The notes below the pieces were generated by a model. The model was not told where the DNA came from. It was given only the letters and a program-made list of their open reading frames with translations, and made no database searches. Positions 17,403 through 25,948 of a stretch of DNA of 64,000 nucleotides are shown here, one piece after another. Position 1 is the stretch's first letter. Every line of letters starts with the position of its first letter. The stretch comes from Limibacter armeniacum (lineage in GTDB: Bacteria; Bacteroidota; Bacteroidia; Cytophagales; Flammeovirgaceae). Location: contig NZ_JBAJNO010000008.1 of assembly GCF_036880985.1 (NCBI RefSeq), forward strand, positions 868,001-932,000, in the 5' to 3' direction. A program made the position numbers and the translations under genes.

Positions 17403-19811
17403 ATGGAAATAAAGGAACAACAAGTCTGCTATCATTGTGGTGAAAACTGCGATGAGGACATTCTCCACTATGAAGATAAATCGTTCTGTTGCAATGGTTG
17501 TCAGATGGTGTATCAGTTGCTGAATGAGCATGAACTCACGAACTATTACTGCATCAATGAACAGCCTGGAACCCAACAGAAAAAACGCACACCTAAAGAA
17601 AAGTTTGCCTATTTGGAAGATGAATCGATACGCCGTAGGCTAATTGAATTTTCAGATGGAAACATCACCAAAATAAGCTTTTACCTGCCTCAGGTACATT
17701 GCTCTTCTTGTGTGTGGTTACTTGAAAAATTGCCACAGTTACATGAGGGGATTGCCAATTCCAAAATCAATTTCATGAAACGGGAGTTGTATGTCAACTT
17801 CCATGAGGATGTGCTGTCACTAAGACAGTTGGTGGAATTGCTGACCAACTTGGGCTATGAGCCTTTGATTAATCTGGAAGACCTTGATAAGAAACAGAAG
17901 AAGAAAAAAGCTTCTACCCAAACCAATGCGTTTTTAGTGAAGTTGGGTGTGACAGGATTCTGTTTTGGTAATATTATGCTGCTGAGCTTTCCCGAATATT
18001 TGGGGATCAATCAGGCAGACCAGCATTTTGTAGAGATTTTCGGATACTTGAACTTGATCTTGTCTCTGCCGGTATTCTTTTATGGTGCCAGTGATTACCT
18101 GAAATCTGCATGGTCGGCATTGAGTCATAAAACCGTTAACATTGATGTGCCGATTTCCTTGGGGATTTTGGCGCTATTCCTCAGAAGTACCTATGAAATA
18201 TTGTCAGACACTGGAGCAGGGTACCTTGACTCTCTGGCAGCACTAATATTTTTGTTGCTGGTAGGTAAGTGGTTTCAGCAAAAGACATTTGATAATATCA
18301 GTTTTGAACGTGACTATAAATCCTATTTTCCGATTGCAGTCACAACGATGAGGAATGGAAAGGAAGAAACAATTCCAATCTCAAAATTGAAGGAAAATGA
18401 CACATTGCTGATCCGTAATGGGGAGCTAATACCTGCAGATGCGATTCTACTGAAAGGTGATGCGCACATTGATTACAGTTTTGTGACAGGTGAATCACAG
18501 CCAGTTCCTAAGGCATCAGGAGACTTGATCTATGCAGGAGGAAAGCAGCGAGGAGGAATGATCGAGTTACAAATGGTCAAGGAGGTGTCTCAAAGTTATT
18601 TAACTAGGCTTTGGAACGATAGCGCCTTTACTGAGAACCGCTATGATGGACTTGATAACTGGACCAATAAGATAAGTAAAGCTTTTACTTTGGCTGTTTT
18701 ATTGATTGCTACAGGAGCGGCTATTTCTTGGTGGTCTTCTGGTGTTGAGGTGGCTATCAATAGCTTTACAGCAGTGTTGATTATTGCTTGTCCTTGCGCA
18801 TTGGCACTGAACGTACCTTTTACATTAGGCAATGCACTGAGGGTTTTGGCAAGAAACGGTATCTATTTAAAGGATACCAATGCAATTGAGCGATTCTCAC
18901 GGATTACACATATTATTTTCGATAAGACAGGTACCATTACTTCAGCAGAAAATGAGTCTGTTAGTTTTGAAGGAACTCCATTAATGGGAGAGGAGGAGAA
19001 GCTGGTTAGTGCGTTGGTGCATTATTCGACTCACCCTGTCAGCAAACAAATAGATTCCTACTTTAAGAATACGCAAGTTGATTTGACTGTACAGGATTTT
19101 CAGGAAGTGGAAGGGACTGGTATAAGCGGTCTTGTTGATGGTGTCAGTATAAAATTAGGAAAGGCGTCTTTTGTAAGCCAGAAGCGAGAAGATAAACCAC
19201 AGAAAGAAGTACTTGTAACGACGGCACACCTGTCCATTGGAGGGCTTTACAGAGGTAAGTTTGTGATGAAACAGCAGTTGCGTAATGGTGTACAGGAGCT
19301 GATTACACAACTTTCGGGTAAGTATAAGCTATCGTTGCTTTCAGGAGATAATGAAGGTGAGAGAGCAAAGCTGTCTGAAATCTTTGGGGAAGGAAACGAG
19401 CTACGTTTTAATCAGTCTCCACAGGATAAGATGAACTATGTGAAGGAATTGCAACTTAAAGGAGAGCAAGTGATGATGATTGGGGATGGACTCAATGATG
19501 CGGGTGCATTGCGTCAGGCAAATATTGGCGTTGCAGTTGCTGAAAATGTGCACCAGTTTTCACCTGCTTGTGATGCAATTCTGAGTGCTAAACAGCTCAG
19601 TCAATTCGGCAAGCTTTTTGGCTATGGCAGAGCTTGTTTGAAGGTTGTATATGTTGGTTTTGTCCTTTCACTCCTTTACAATATTGTAGGATTGGCATTT
19701 GCAATTACTGGTAACCTTTCACCAATTGTAGCAGCGATTCTGATGCCGTTAAGTTCAGTTACGGTAGTGGGAGTGGGTACTTTGCTTTCAACATTGAAAT
19801 GGAAAAAGTAA
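17403..19811 (+). CDS. ccoI: CcoI/FixI-type P1B copper-translocating ATPase
   Basis: An 802-residue heavy-metal ATPase. The N-terminus is Cys-rich ('CYHCGENC', 'CCNGC'), the extra zinc-ribbon-like domain of the CcoI/FixI branch. It is followed by a heavy-metal-associated domain with C100-S-S-C103. The membrane copper site is C463-P-C465, the phosphorylated aspartate is D507 in 'DKTGT', and 'THPVS' gives the P1B His-Pro motif. The protein ends with 'IGDGLNDAGAL' and the last two helices. CcoI exports Cu+ across the inner membrane for assembly of cbb3 cytochrome oxidase. In many Bacteroidota ccoS and ccoNOP follow directly; here the next gene is convergent and unrelated, so the oxidase genes must lie elsewhere. 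The assignment as a copper ATPase is firm and as CcoI is probable. Confidence 0.88.
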   Translation: MEIKEQQVCYHCGENCDEDILHYEDKSFCCNGCQMVYQLLNEHELTNYYCINEQPGTQQKKRTPKEKFAYLEDESIRRRLIEFSDGNITKISFYLPQVHCSSCVWLLEKLPQLHEGIANSKINFMKRELYVNFHEDVLSLRQLVELLTNLGYEPLINLEDLDKKQKKKKASTQTNAFLVKLGVTGFCFGNIMLLSFPEYLGINQADQHFVEIFGYLNLILSLPVFFYGASDYLKSAWSALSHKTVNIDVPISLGILALFLRSTYEILSDTGAGYLDSLAALIFLLLVGKWFQQKTFDNISFERDYKSYFPIAVTTMRNGKEETIPISKLKENDTLLIRNGELIPADAILLKGDAHIDYSFVTGESQPVPKASGDLIYAGGKQRGGMIELQMVKEVSQSYLTRLWNDSAFTENRYDGLDNWTNKISKAFTLAVLLIATGAAISWWSSGVEVAINSFTAVLIIACPCALALNVPFTLGNALRVLARNGIYLKDTNAIERFSRITHIIFDKTGTITSAENESVSFEGTPLMGEEEKLVSALVHYSTHPVSKQIDSYFKNTQVDLTVQDFQEVEGTGISGLVDGVSIKLGKASFVSQKREDKPQKEVLVTTAHLSIGGLYRGKFVMKQQLRNGVQELITQLSGKYKLSLLSGDNEGERAKLSEIFGEGNELRFNQSPQDKMNYVKELQLKGEQVMMIGDGLNDAGALRQANIGVAVAENVHQFSPACDAILSAKQLSQFGKLFGYGRACLKVVYVGFVLSLLYNIVGLAFAITGNLSPIVAAILMPLSSVTVVGVGTLLSTLKWKK

Positions 19812-19833
19812 GGTGATATAATTATATATAAAT

Positions 19834-19870
19834 AAGCCCCTGTAAAATGATCTTGTTTTACAGGGGCTTT
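19834..19870. terminator. Bidirectional terminator between ccoI and the TPR gene
   Basis: A 14-bp perfect stem (AAGCCCCTGTAAAA / TTTTACAGGGGCTT) with an 8-base loop, between two convergent stop codons. The T-tracts are modest. Confidence 0.78.
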
Positions 19871-19884
19871 ATCTTTGGTATAGG

Positions 19885-20346
19885 TTAGAATATTTTCCAC
19901 CATGGTTTCTTTTTAGGTGCTTCAATTGTGAGGCGAGTTTTGAGAAATTCAAAATACTTGCTGTCATCTTCCGTAAAGACCTCTTCTCCTTCCAATGCAT
20001 ATGCCCTAGCTAACTCATCGGCAGCTCTATCAAGGTTTTGTATTTCAAAATGGCATTGGCCTAGCCTTAAATGTAGAAATGGGTTGCCAATAGCATTAGG
20101 ACAATGCATGGCATTACTTAAATTATCAACTCCAGCTTTATAGTCCTGATTCAGGAAATTGGCATCGCCAATGGCTGCTAGTATCCAAGTTGTAGCCTCC
20201 CAGTTTGTCTTTGGTTCAGGTGCCAGATCAAACGCTTTCCAGTAGAGATCTAAAGCTTGGGAGTAGTTCTCATTGTCAGCTAATTCATCTCCTTGCTCAC
20301 AAAGCTTCTTTATCATGTCATGAAGGTCGTTTTTCAGTTCGGTCAT
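19885..20346 (-). CDS. Small tetratricopeptide-repeat protein
   Basis: I place the start at the ATG at 20346, giving 153 residues beginning 'MTELKNDLHDMIKKLCEQG'. The frame is open upstream to 20439, but that part would overlap the DUF2061 gene and looks like translated non-coding sequence. Three TPR-like helical hairpins are seen: 'GDELADNENYSQALDLYWKAFDLAP', 'GDANFLNQDYKAGVDNLSNAM' and 'GQCHFEIQNLDRAADELARAYAL'. The protein ends in a basic, Trp-rich tail 'KKKPWWKIF'. TPR proteins mediate protein-protein contact. No enzymatic role is visible. The gene is the last of a minus-strand run with DUF2061 and Rrf2 genes and may be read through from them. Confidence 0.75.
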   Translation of the reverse strand: MTELKNDLHDMIKKLCEQGDELADNENYSQALDLYWKAFDLAPEPKTNWEATTWILAAIGDANFLNQDYKAGVDNLSNAMHCPNAIGNPFLHLRLGQCHFEIQNLDRAADELARAYALEGEEVFTEDDSKYFEFLKTRLTIEAPKKKPWWKIF

Positions 20347-20417
20347 ACTTTTTAAATATTTTCTGTTAGACATGACAATGATAAAAAAAGAAACAAGGTA
20401 GCTCCAAACCAATTTCT

Positions 20418-20663
20418 TTAGACCTTCACTTTCTCCCAAGCCCTTTCGTGCAGGTAGTAAAGTAGCATCTTAGAAACTACCTCTACAGACCCTATAGAGA
20501 GCGCCATTGTCAGTTCTCCTGTGACTAGGTAGGAGATGACCATTGTGTCAATGGTACCGACTAAACGCCAAGAAATTGACTTGATAACACTCTTGGCATG
20601 CGAAGAGCCTTCTACATTAGAGGCAATCTTCGTCTTATTTTTTAATAAAGCATCTAAAAGCAT
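20418..20663 (-). CDS. DUF2061 small membrane protein
   Basis: An 81-residue protein with the DUF2061 core 'HAKSVIKSISWRLVGTIDTMVISYLVTGELTMALSIGSVEVVSKMLLYYLHERAWEKV'. It has two membrane helices (residues ~36-50 and ~53-70) and a charged C-terminus. The family has no known activity. In Bacteroidota it is often found next to an Rrf2-type regulator and sulfate-assimilation genes. Here an Rrf2 gene lies 113 bases upstream on the same strand, but no cys genes are present in the window, so that link is only suggestive. The length is normal and the start at 20663 is well supported. Confidence 0.85.
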   Translation of the reverse strand: MLLDALLKNKTKIASNVEGSSHAKSVIKSISWRLVGTIDTMVISYLVTGELTMALSIGSVEVVSKMLLYYLHERAWEKVKV

Positions 20664-20763
20664 TATATAAGTAGTTTCTATTGTAAGCTATTTGTATTTT
20701 ATTCTACTGATAAAAACAAAAGTATATAAAACCTATCGAAATAATAGAGTAATAAGTGTTAAA

Positions 20764-20799
20764 AAAATCTGGAGGACTATTTAAGGTCCGCCAGACTTT
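20764..20799 (-). terminator. Putative terminator overlapping the end of the Rrf2 gene
   Basis: A 10-bp imperfect stem (TCTGG-GGAC / GTCC-CCAGA) with a T-run on the minus strand. The Rrf2 stop codon lies inside the loop region. Confidence 0.6.
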
Positions 20800-21184
20800 T
20801 ATTTTCAAGTATTTTGAGCGTTTCATCCCTGACCTCTGTCATCACTCGCTTGAGTGTACAGCTTTCCTCATCTTCACAGTCGTCACAAGGCTCATAATAG
20901 TTCAAGCTAACACAAGGAAGAAGGGCTATAGGGCCTTCAACCATTCTTAAAATCTGAGACAACGGTACAGAAGCGGGTTCTTTGATCAGGTAATATCCAC
21001 CGCCTTTTCCTTTCTTGCTGCCAAGTACTCTTCCTTTTCTCAATTCCAGCAGAATACTTTCAAGAAACTTCTGAGAAATATGTTCATGCTCTGCAATTTC
21101 ACTGATCAGGACTGGTCCTTCACCGTATTTTCTTGTCAGGTAGCGCAGGGCTCTTAGTGCATACTTGGTCTTTTTCGATAACAT
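20777..21184 (-). CDS. Rrf2 family transcriptional regulator
   Basis: A 135-residue winged-helix regulator. The DNA-binding part is at residues 1-65 ('KKTKYALRALRYLTRKYGEGPVLISEIAEHEHISQKFLESILLELRKGRVLGSKKGKGGGYYL'). Cysteines C91, C99, C102 and C108 (pattern C-x7-C-x2-C-x5-C) occupy the region that binds an Fe-S cluster in IscR/NsrR or is modified in CymR. Such proteins sense Fe-S status, NO or cysteine supply. The present spacing suggests a cluster or thiol sensor, but which one is not decidable. A palindrome ACTGT-N5-ACAGT lies 25 bases before its start and could be an autoregulatory site. Confidence 0.9.
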   Translation of the reverse strand: MLSKKTKYALRALRYLTRKYGEGPVLISEIAEHEHISQKFLESILLELRKGRVLGSKKGKGGGYYLIKEPASVPLSQILRMVEGPIALLPCVSLNYYEPCDDCEDEESCTLKRVMTEVRDETLKILENKSLADLK

Positions 21185-21208
21185 GCCGTTCGATATGTAG
21201 TGGTTAGT

Positions 21209-21223
21209 ACTGTTTTATACAGT
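21209..21223. promoter_or_regulatory. Candidate operator palindrome upstream of the Rrf2 gene
   Basis: ACTGT-TTTAT-ACAGT lies 25 bases upstream of the regulator's start codon. The size and AT-rich centre fit Rrf2-type sites. This is a positional inference only. Confidence 0.3.
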
Positions 21224-21360
21224 TTCGGGACTGGGCAGTCAAGTAATAATAGAAAGTGTTGAAAGCCACTTATTTCCCGGTTTCATTGCCATAATCCTAA
21301 AATGATTAGAGCAAAAATATAATTTTTATTGAATATCCGGCGAGAACTGTACATAAGAAT

Positions 21361-21404
21361 AAAGGGTCTGTAAGCATATCATTTGTTGCTTACAGACCCT
21401 TTTC
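21361..21404 (-). terminator. Terminator of the universal stress protein gene
   Basis: A 15-bp perfect stem (AAAGGGTCTGTAAGC / GCTTACAGACCCTTT) with a 12-base loop. It lies about 30 bases past the Usp stop codon on the minus strand. Confidence 0.8.
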
Positions 21405-21432
21405 TTTTTTATTTATAAAGATTGCTGTCGTA

Positions 21433-22341
21433 TTAGATGTTGATCAAGGCTTCAAAGAAGTTTACTTTTTGATCTCTATCTTTCACCACCAAAGTAGGGA
21501 TACTCAGGTTGTTTAATAACAGCCTTTCTGTAGTACTTCCCAAGAATTTGGCGGCCATTTCAGACTTACCTCTCGAACCGATTACAATCAGGTCAGCATC
21601 TTCCACCAAGGCAATATTGAAAATGATCTTGGCTCCTTTGGAGTTGGTTGGATCAAAATGGAAACGACAAGAAAGTTTTGCTCCTTCCGTATCAAGGTCC
21701 TCAATAAATTGCGCAAAACGCTTTTCTGCATGTGAAATCAGGATCTTGGCATATTCTTCTGGTCTTTTACCAGAAGTGTGGTAACCAGTTGGCAAGCCAA
21801 TAATATTAAGGCATGTCAGTTCGATTCCTGTGTTTCGGGTATAGTGTAGCGCCTTTTTAAGGGCTGTTTTTGACATTTGAGAAAAATCGATTGGAATCAG
21901 AATTTTCTTCATGTCAGCCGATGGTTTTTCCGTCAGTGTCAAAACAGAACACAAAGCTCTTCTAGATAGCTTTTTGGACATGTTGCCTGTGCCGTCCCCA
22001 ATTTTCTTCTTCCCAACCACAATCAGGTCAGTAGCATGCTTCTTGCTTGCTTCCAGAATCTTGATAAGTGGCTCACCTGCCATCAGTTCATAAACTATCG
22101 CAGGGCTGAATTCTGTCTCGCCTAATACCTTGGCAACTGTGGCCTTCATCTGCTCTAGGAGCGCCTCATGGGCTGGCATCATCTTGCCTTCAAACTCCAT
22201 TTCAGTTTGGAGTTGACCTTCTTTTGCAGCGTGTACCAGTATAACCTTTTCAGTATGCTGTTTTTGGGCAGTAGAAAAAGTGTAACGGATAAGGTGTTCA
22301 TCCATGTAGGAGAAATCAAGGCTCACTAAGATCGTCTGCAT
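21433..22341 (-). CDS. Tandem universal stress protein (two UspA domains)
   Basis: I use the ATG at 22341 ('MQTILVSLDFS'), nine bases inside the longest frame, giving 302 residues. Two UspA folds follow each other (residues ~1-142 and ~146-290, each opening with a 'ILVSLDFS' / 'ILIPIDFS' strand). The second domain has the complete nucleotide-binding motif G-x2-G-x9-G-S ('GSRGKSEMAAKFLGST'). The first has only a degenerate form ('GKKKIGDGTGN'), so probably only one domain binds ATP. Tandem Usp proteins are common in Bacteroidota and respond to stress or anaerobiosis. The exact role is unknown. It is monocistronic with its own terminator. Confidence 0.9.
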   Translation of the reverse strand: MQTILVSLDFSYMDEHLIRYTFSTAQKQHTEKVILVHAAKEGQLQTEMEFEGKMMPAHEALLEQMKATVAKVLGETEFSPAIVYELMAGEPLIKILEASKKHATDLIVVGKKKIGDGTGNMSKKLSRRALCSVLTLTEKPSADMKKILIPIDFSQMSKTALKKALHYTRNTGIELTCLNIIGLPTGYHTSGKRPEEYAKILISHAEKRFAQFIEDLDTEGAKLSCRFHFDPTNSKGAKIIFNIALVEDADLIVIGSRGKSEMAAKFLGSTTERLLLNNLSIPTLVVKDRDQKVNFFEALINI

Positions 22342-22360
22342 GTTGTACATGACGCCATCG

Positions 22361-22392
22361 AAAATTTAATATTGAATAATAAAATGTTACAA
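22361..22392 (-). promoter_or_regulatory. Weak promoter candidate of the Usp gene
   Basis: On the minus strand, TTG (22390-22392) is followed after 21 bases by TAAATTTT (22361-22368), one mismatch from TAnnTTTG. It lies 20 bases before the chosen start. Confidence 0.3.
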
Positions 22393-22673
22393 TTATAACT
22401 AACTGTATTTCTCTTAAAAAAGTGCCGGATCAATTGTTAAGATCCTTTGATTTGTATGCAAGTTACCTAGTATGCAAACTACGATACTAATCATTACACC
22501 CTAAAAATCATAATAAGGCTTAATATAATTTGGATTGGGAACTTTTTTGTGAAATGTGTGTATTTGCTGAATGTTAACAAATAGTTGAAATAATTTTACA
22601 ATGACTTGATAAAGTTCAATTTGATAACGTGTTTTTTTGAAAAAGTGTTTGAATGTTTTGGGTGTTTTTGTGT

Positions 22674-22720
22674 AAAAAAATGAGGGAATGTTTTTGTGTT
22701 GCTATTCCATTCCCCCATTG
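22674..22720 (-). terminator. Putative terminator of punA
   Basis: Minus-strand stem pairing GGGAAT with ATTCCC (extended on both sides with one mismatch) around an 18-base loop. It is followed by seven T residues, 10 bases past the punA stop codon. Confidence 0.6.
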
Positions 22721-22729
22721 GTATTGCTT

Positions 22730-23554
22730 TTATTGAGCCCCGATCATGGCACCGATCAAGGTTCGTAGTTTAGGTTCGGCAGCTTTTGCAGCTGCTATAA
22801 TTTCATCAATATTGACAGGCTTCAGTTTCCCCGGATAACACAAGTCTGTAATTACAGAAACTGCAAAGACCGGCAACTTCATCTGGTTGGCAACAATCAC
22901 TTCCGGGACAGTTGACATCCCAACAGCATCTGCTCCAATAATACCCAGAAACTTATACTCAGCCTTTGTCTCAAGGTTTGGTCCTGGCACTGAGACATAC
23001 ACGCCTTTTCTAAGGTCAAGCCCTTTCTCCTCATTGATCTTGAATGCCTGCTCTATAAGCTTTTGGCTGTAAGGTTCGAACATATCAGGGAAACGGTCTC
23101 CCCACTCATTGACATTGGGACCTGTAAGCGGATTTTCATAGCAAAGGTTGATATGGTCATCCAATACCATTAAGTCGCTTAGCTCAAAACCGTTGTTGAT
23201 ACCTCCTGCTGCATTCGAAACAAATAACTTTTCTATACCAAGCAGTTTCAGCACCCTGACAGGGAAAGTCACTTCTTGCATGGAATACCCTTCATAGTAA
23301 TGGAAACGGCCTTGCATAACGACCACTTTTTTACCGGAAAGGGTTCCAAATATCAATTTACCTGAGTGGAACTCCACTGTTGAAACGGGGAAATGCGGGA
23401 TGTCTTCGTAGGAAATGGTATGGGCAATCTCAAGGTCATCTACAAGTCCACCAAGCCCTGTACCCAAAATGATTCCGAACTGAGGCTGATAGTCATTCGT
23501 TTTGTCCTGAAGAAACTTAACGGCTTCTTCTACTTTTTCTTTTAGGTTATTCAT
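22730..23554 (-). CDS. punA: Purine-nucleoside phosphorylase (trimeric type)
   Basis: A 274-residue cytoplasmic enzyme that splits inosine or guanosine with phosphate into base and ribose-1-phosphate. Family motifs are 'ILGTGLGGL' at the N-terminus (residues ~27-35), '[31 protein letters not shown]', the phosphate/base-binding segment '[11 protein letters not shown]', and '[30 protein letters not shown]' (the conserved MST..E block). The family's Asn that recognises 6-oxopurines lies in 'SVITDLCY', which has D rather than N at the classical 'TN' position; this is also common in bacterial homologues. It is third in a likely birA-tex-punA transcript, 96 bases after tex, with a hairpin in between. 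Length is normal. Confidence 0.93.
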   Translation of the reverse strand: MNNLKEKVEEAVKFLQDKTNDYQPQFGIILGTGLGGLVDDLEIAHTISYEDIPHFPVSTVEFHSGKLIFGTLSGKKVVVMQGRFHYYEGYSMQEVTFPVRVLKLLGIEKLFVSNAAGGINNGFELSDLMVLDDHINLCYENPLTGPNVNEWGDRFPDMFEPYSQKLIEQAFKINEEKGLDLRKGVYVSVPGPNLETKAEYKFLGIIGADAVGMSTVPEVIVANQMKLPVFAVSVITDLCYPGKLKPVNIDEIIAAAKAAEPKLRTLIGAMIGAQ

Positions 23555-23588
23555 CTTTGGTTTTATTTAAGCTGCTAGAACAAAAACA

Positions 23589-23634
23589 AGAAGCTAGACA
23601 TTAATGAGGAAGGTTCCTGTTATGTCTAGCTTCT
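23589..23634. repeat. 13-bp inverted repeat with RTCTANN-type words
   Basis: AGAAGCTAGACAT (23589-23601) and ATGTCTAGCTTCT (23622-23634) pair perfectly around a 20-base loop, between the start of punA and the stop codon of tex. The right arm contains the heptad GTCTAGC, identical to the first unit of the array at 57968, so I place it with that repeat family. There is no proper T-tract. Confidence 0.65.
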
Positions 23635-23650
23635 AAATATAGGCTACTTC

Positions 23651-25891
23651 TTATTTTCCGAATTTCGCTTTCAGCATGCTTAGCATATCGTCCATAGATT
23701 GTTCTTTCTGTGGCTCCTGCTTTCTTTGAGGTTTCTTGCCACCGCTTTTTTTCGGAGCGCCAGCATTGTTTCTCATGCTTAGTGAAATACGTTTACGGTT
23801 CATGTCAACCTCCAGTACTGTAACGTCCACTTTCTGGTGAACCTTTACCACTTCATTAGGGTCCTGAATAAAGCGGTCAGCCATTTCACTTAAGTGAACC
23901 AGACCATCCTGATGGACACCGATATCTACAAAGGCACCGAAATTGGTGATGTTGGTAACGATACCTGGCAGTGTCATACCGATCTTTAGGTCTTCCATAT
24001 GCTCTACGCCTTCTGCAAACTGGAATTCCTCAAACTGCTCACGAGGGTCACGTCCCGGTTTTGCCAATTCGTTTACGATATCGGTCAGGGTAGGCATACC
24101 AACTGTATCAGTTACATATTTTTTCAAGTCAAGTTGCTTGCGCAAGTCGTCTTTCTGCATCAGTTCTTTGACCGTACAGCCAAGATCTTTAGCCATCTGC
24201 TCTACAATTGAATAACTCTCTGGGTGCACAGCACTTGTATCCAAAGGGTTTTTGGCGTCTCTGATACGCAAGAAACCAGCAGCTTGTTCATATGCTTTTG
24301 GTCCAAGGCGAGGAACTTTTTTCAGGGCAGAACGAGATGAGAAAGGACCGTTTTCATTACGGAAGTCTACAATATTCTTAGCAATTGTTGGTCCCAAGCC
24401 TGATACGTATGTCAGTAGCTCTTTACTGGCAGTATTTACTTCAACCCCTACCATGTTTACACAGCTTACCACTACGTCATCCAGACCATTTTTCAGCATA
24501 GACTGGTCTACATCGTGCTGGTACTGTCCTACACCAATTGATTTAGGATCAATCTTTACCAGTTCAGCCAATGGGTCCATCAGGCGGCGCCCGATAGAAA
24601 CAGCACCTCTTACAGTTACATCGTAGTCAGGAAACTCTTCTCTGGCTACATCAGAAGCAGAGTAAACAGAGGCACCACTTTCGTTGACAACCACTACCTG
24701 TACACCATCAAGCTTCAGGTTTCTGACAAAGCTTTCCGTTTCACGGCTTGCTGTACCATTACCGATGGCAATAGCCTCTACATTGAATTTTCTGCAAACA
24801 TCTTTGATTTCAGCAGCAGATTCAGCCGTTCTTTTTTGTGGCTCGTTAGGGTAGATGGTGTTGTTGTAAAGCAGTTTTCCTTGCTTGTCAAGGCAAACCA
24901 GTTTACATCCTGTACGGAATCCAGGGTCAAGAGAAAGGACTGTTTTCTGTCCAAGTGGAGCAGAAAGCAATAGTTGACGAAGGTTTTCAGCAAATACCCT
25001 GATGGCTTCCTCATCCGCTTTTTTCTTGGTAGCAAGTCGGATTTCAGTTTCCATTGAAGGCTTTAGCAGACGCTTGTAAGAGTCTCTAGATGCCAACCTA
25101 ACCTGTTCTGAAGCTTCTGAACTGCCAGATACGTATCGGTCTTCCAGCAGGTAGAGTGCATCTCCTTCTTCAGGAGAACAGTCCAAAGAAATGATCATCT
25201 CTTTTTCAGCTCTTCTGAGTGCCAATACACGGTGAGAAGGTGCTTTTTCAATTGGTTCTGACCAATCGAAGTAATCTTTATACTTGGCTCCTTCTTCTTC
25301 CTTGCCCGGAATTACCTTGGCATGGAACTCACCTTTCTTTTCAAAAAGGTTTCTGACACTTTGTCTTACTTCCTGATCCTCGTTGATTTTTTCAGCAATG
25401 ATATCTCTTGCGCCAGCTAGTGCTTCCTCAGTAGTTGTAACGCCTTTTTCCTCGTCAATGAACTGTTTGATGATCTCTTCGATATCAAAGTTGCCCTGAT
25501 CAAGGATTTGGTCAGCCAAAGGCTCCAGTCCTTTTTCACGAGCGACAGACGCCCTGGTTTTACGTTTGGGCTTATAAGGAAGATAAAGGTCTTCCAACTT
25601 GTTCATTGTCTCAGCCGCTTCAATCTGTGCTTTAAGCTCGTCTGTCAGTTTTCCCTGCTCCTCAATAGACTTTAGTATTGATTCTCGGCGTTTGTCAAGA
25701 TCTCGCAATTGAGCAATCCTGTCACGAATTGCCGCAACGGCTACCTCGTCAAGGCTGCCTGTTACTTCTTTACGGTATCTTGAAATGAAGGGAACTGTAG
25801 CTCCGCCATCGAGCAACTCCACGGTTGCATTTACTTGCTGAGGTCTGACGTTGAGCTCCTCAGCTACCTTCTGAATGTTTTTTTCCATCAA
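23651..25891 (-). CDS. tex: Tex family RNA-binding transcription accessory protein
   Basis: A 746-residue protein with the full Tex arrangement. The N-terminal helical domain opens 'NIQKVAEELNVRPQQVNATVELLDGGATVPFISRYRKEVTG'. An YqgF/RNase-H-like domain follows (~320-450, 'VLSLDPGFRTGCKLVCLDKQG', 'IAIGNGTASRETE'), then helix-hairpin-helix segments (~490-560, 'LTYVSGLGPTIAKNIVDFRNENGPF') and a C-terminal S1 RNA-binding domain (~640-712, 'GIVTNITNFGAFVDIGVHQDGLVHLSEMA'). Tex binds nucleic acid and affects transcription and RNA turnover. The tail is basic and low-complexity ('KKSGGKKPQRKQEPQKEQ'). Starts at 25891 or 25888 are both possible. The gene lies 57 bases after birA on the same strand. 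Confidence 0.96.
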   Translation of the reverse strand: MMEKNIQKVAEELNVRPQQVNATVELLDGGATVPFISRYRKEVTGSLDEVAVAAIRDRIAQLRDLDKRRESILKSIEEQGKLTDELKAQIEAAETMNKLEDLYLPYKPKRKTRASVAREKGLEPLADQILDQGNFDIEEIIKQFIDEEKGVTTTEEALAGARDIIAEKINEDQEVRQSVRNLFEKKGEFHAKVIPGKEEEGAKYKDYFDWSEPIEKAPSHRVLALRRAEKEMIISLDCSPEEGDALYLLEDRYVSGSSEASEQVRLASRDSYKRLLKPSMETEIRLATKKKADEEAIRVFAENLRQLLLSAPLGQKTVLSLDPGFRTGCKLVCLDKQGKLLYNNTIYPNEPQKRTAESAAEIKDVCRKFNVEAIAIGNGTASRETESFVRNLKLDGVQVVVVNESGASVYSASDVAREEFPDYDVTVRGAVSIGRRLMDPLAELVKIDPKSIGVGQYQHDVDQSMLKNGLDDVVVSCVNMVGVEVNTASKELLTYVSGLGPTIAKNIVDFRNENGPFSSRSALKKVPRLGPKAYEQAAGFLRIRDAKNPLDTSAVHPESYSIVEQMAKDLGCTVKELMQKDDLRKQLDLKKYVTDTVGMPTLTDIVNELAKPGRDPREQFEEFQFAEGVEHMEDLKIGMTLPGIVTNITNFGAFVDIGVHQDGLVHLSEMADRFIQDPNEVVKVHQKVDVTVLEVDMNRKRISLSMRNNAGAPKKSGGKKPQRKQEPQKEQSMDDMLSMLKAKFGK

Positions 25892-25948
25892 TTACTCTAA
25901 GTGCTTGAATGGCACATTTATATTCTAATTATACAATAAGATGCAGGG

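Larger units (their letters stand above)
22342..22729. other. Intergenic region between punA and the Usp gene
   Basis: These 388 AT-rich bases hold the punA terminator at 22674-22720 and the probable Usp promoter. No gene or RNA is recognisable. Confidence 0.5.
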
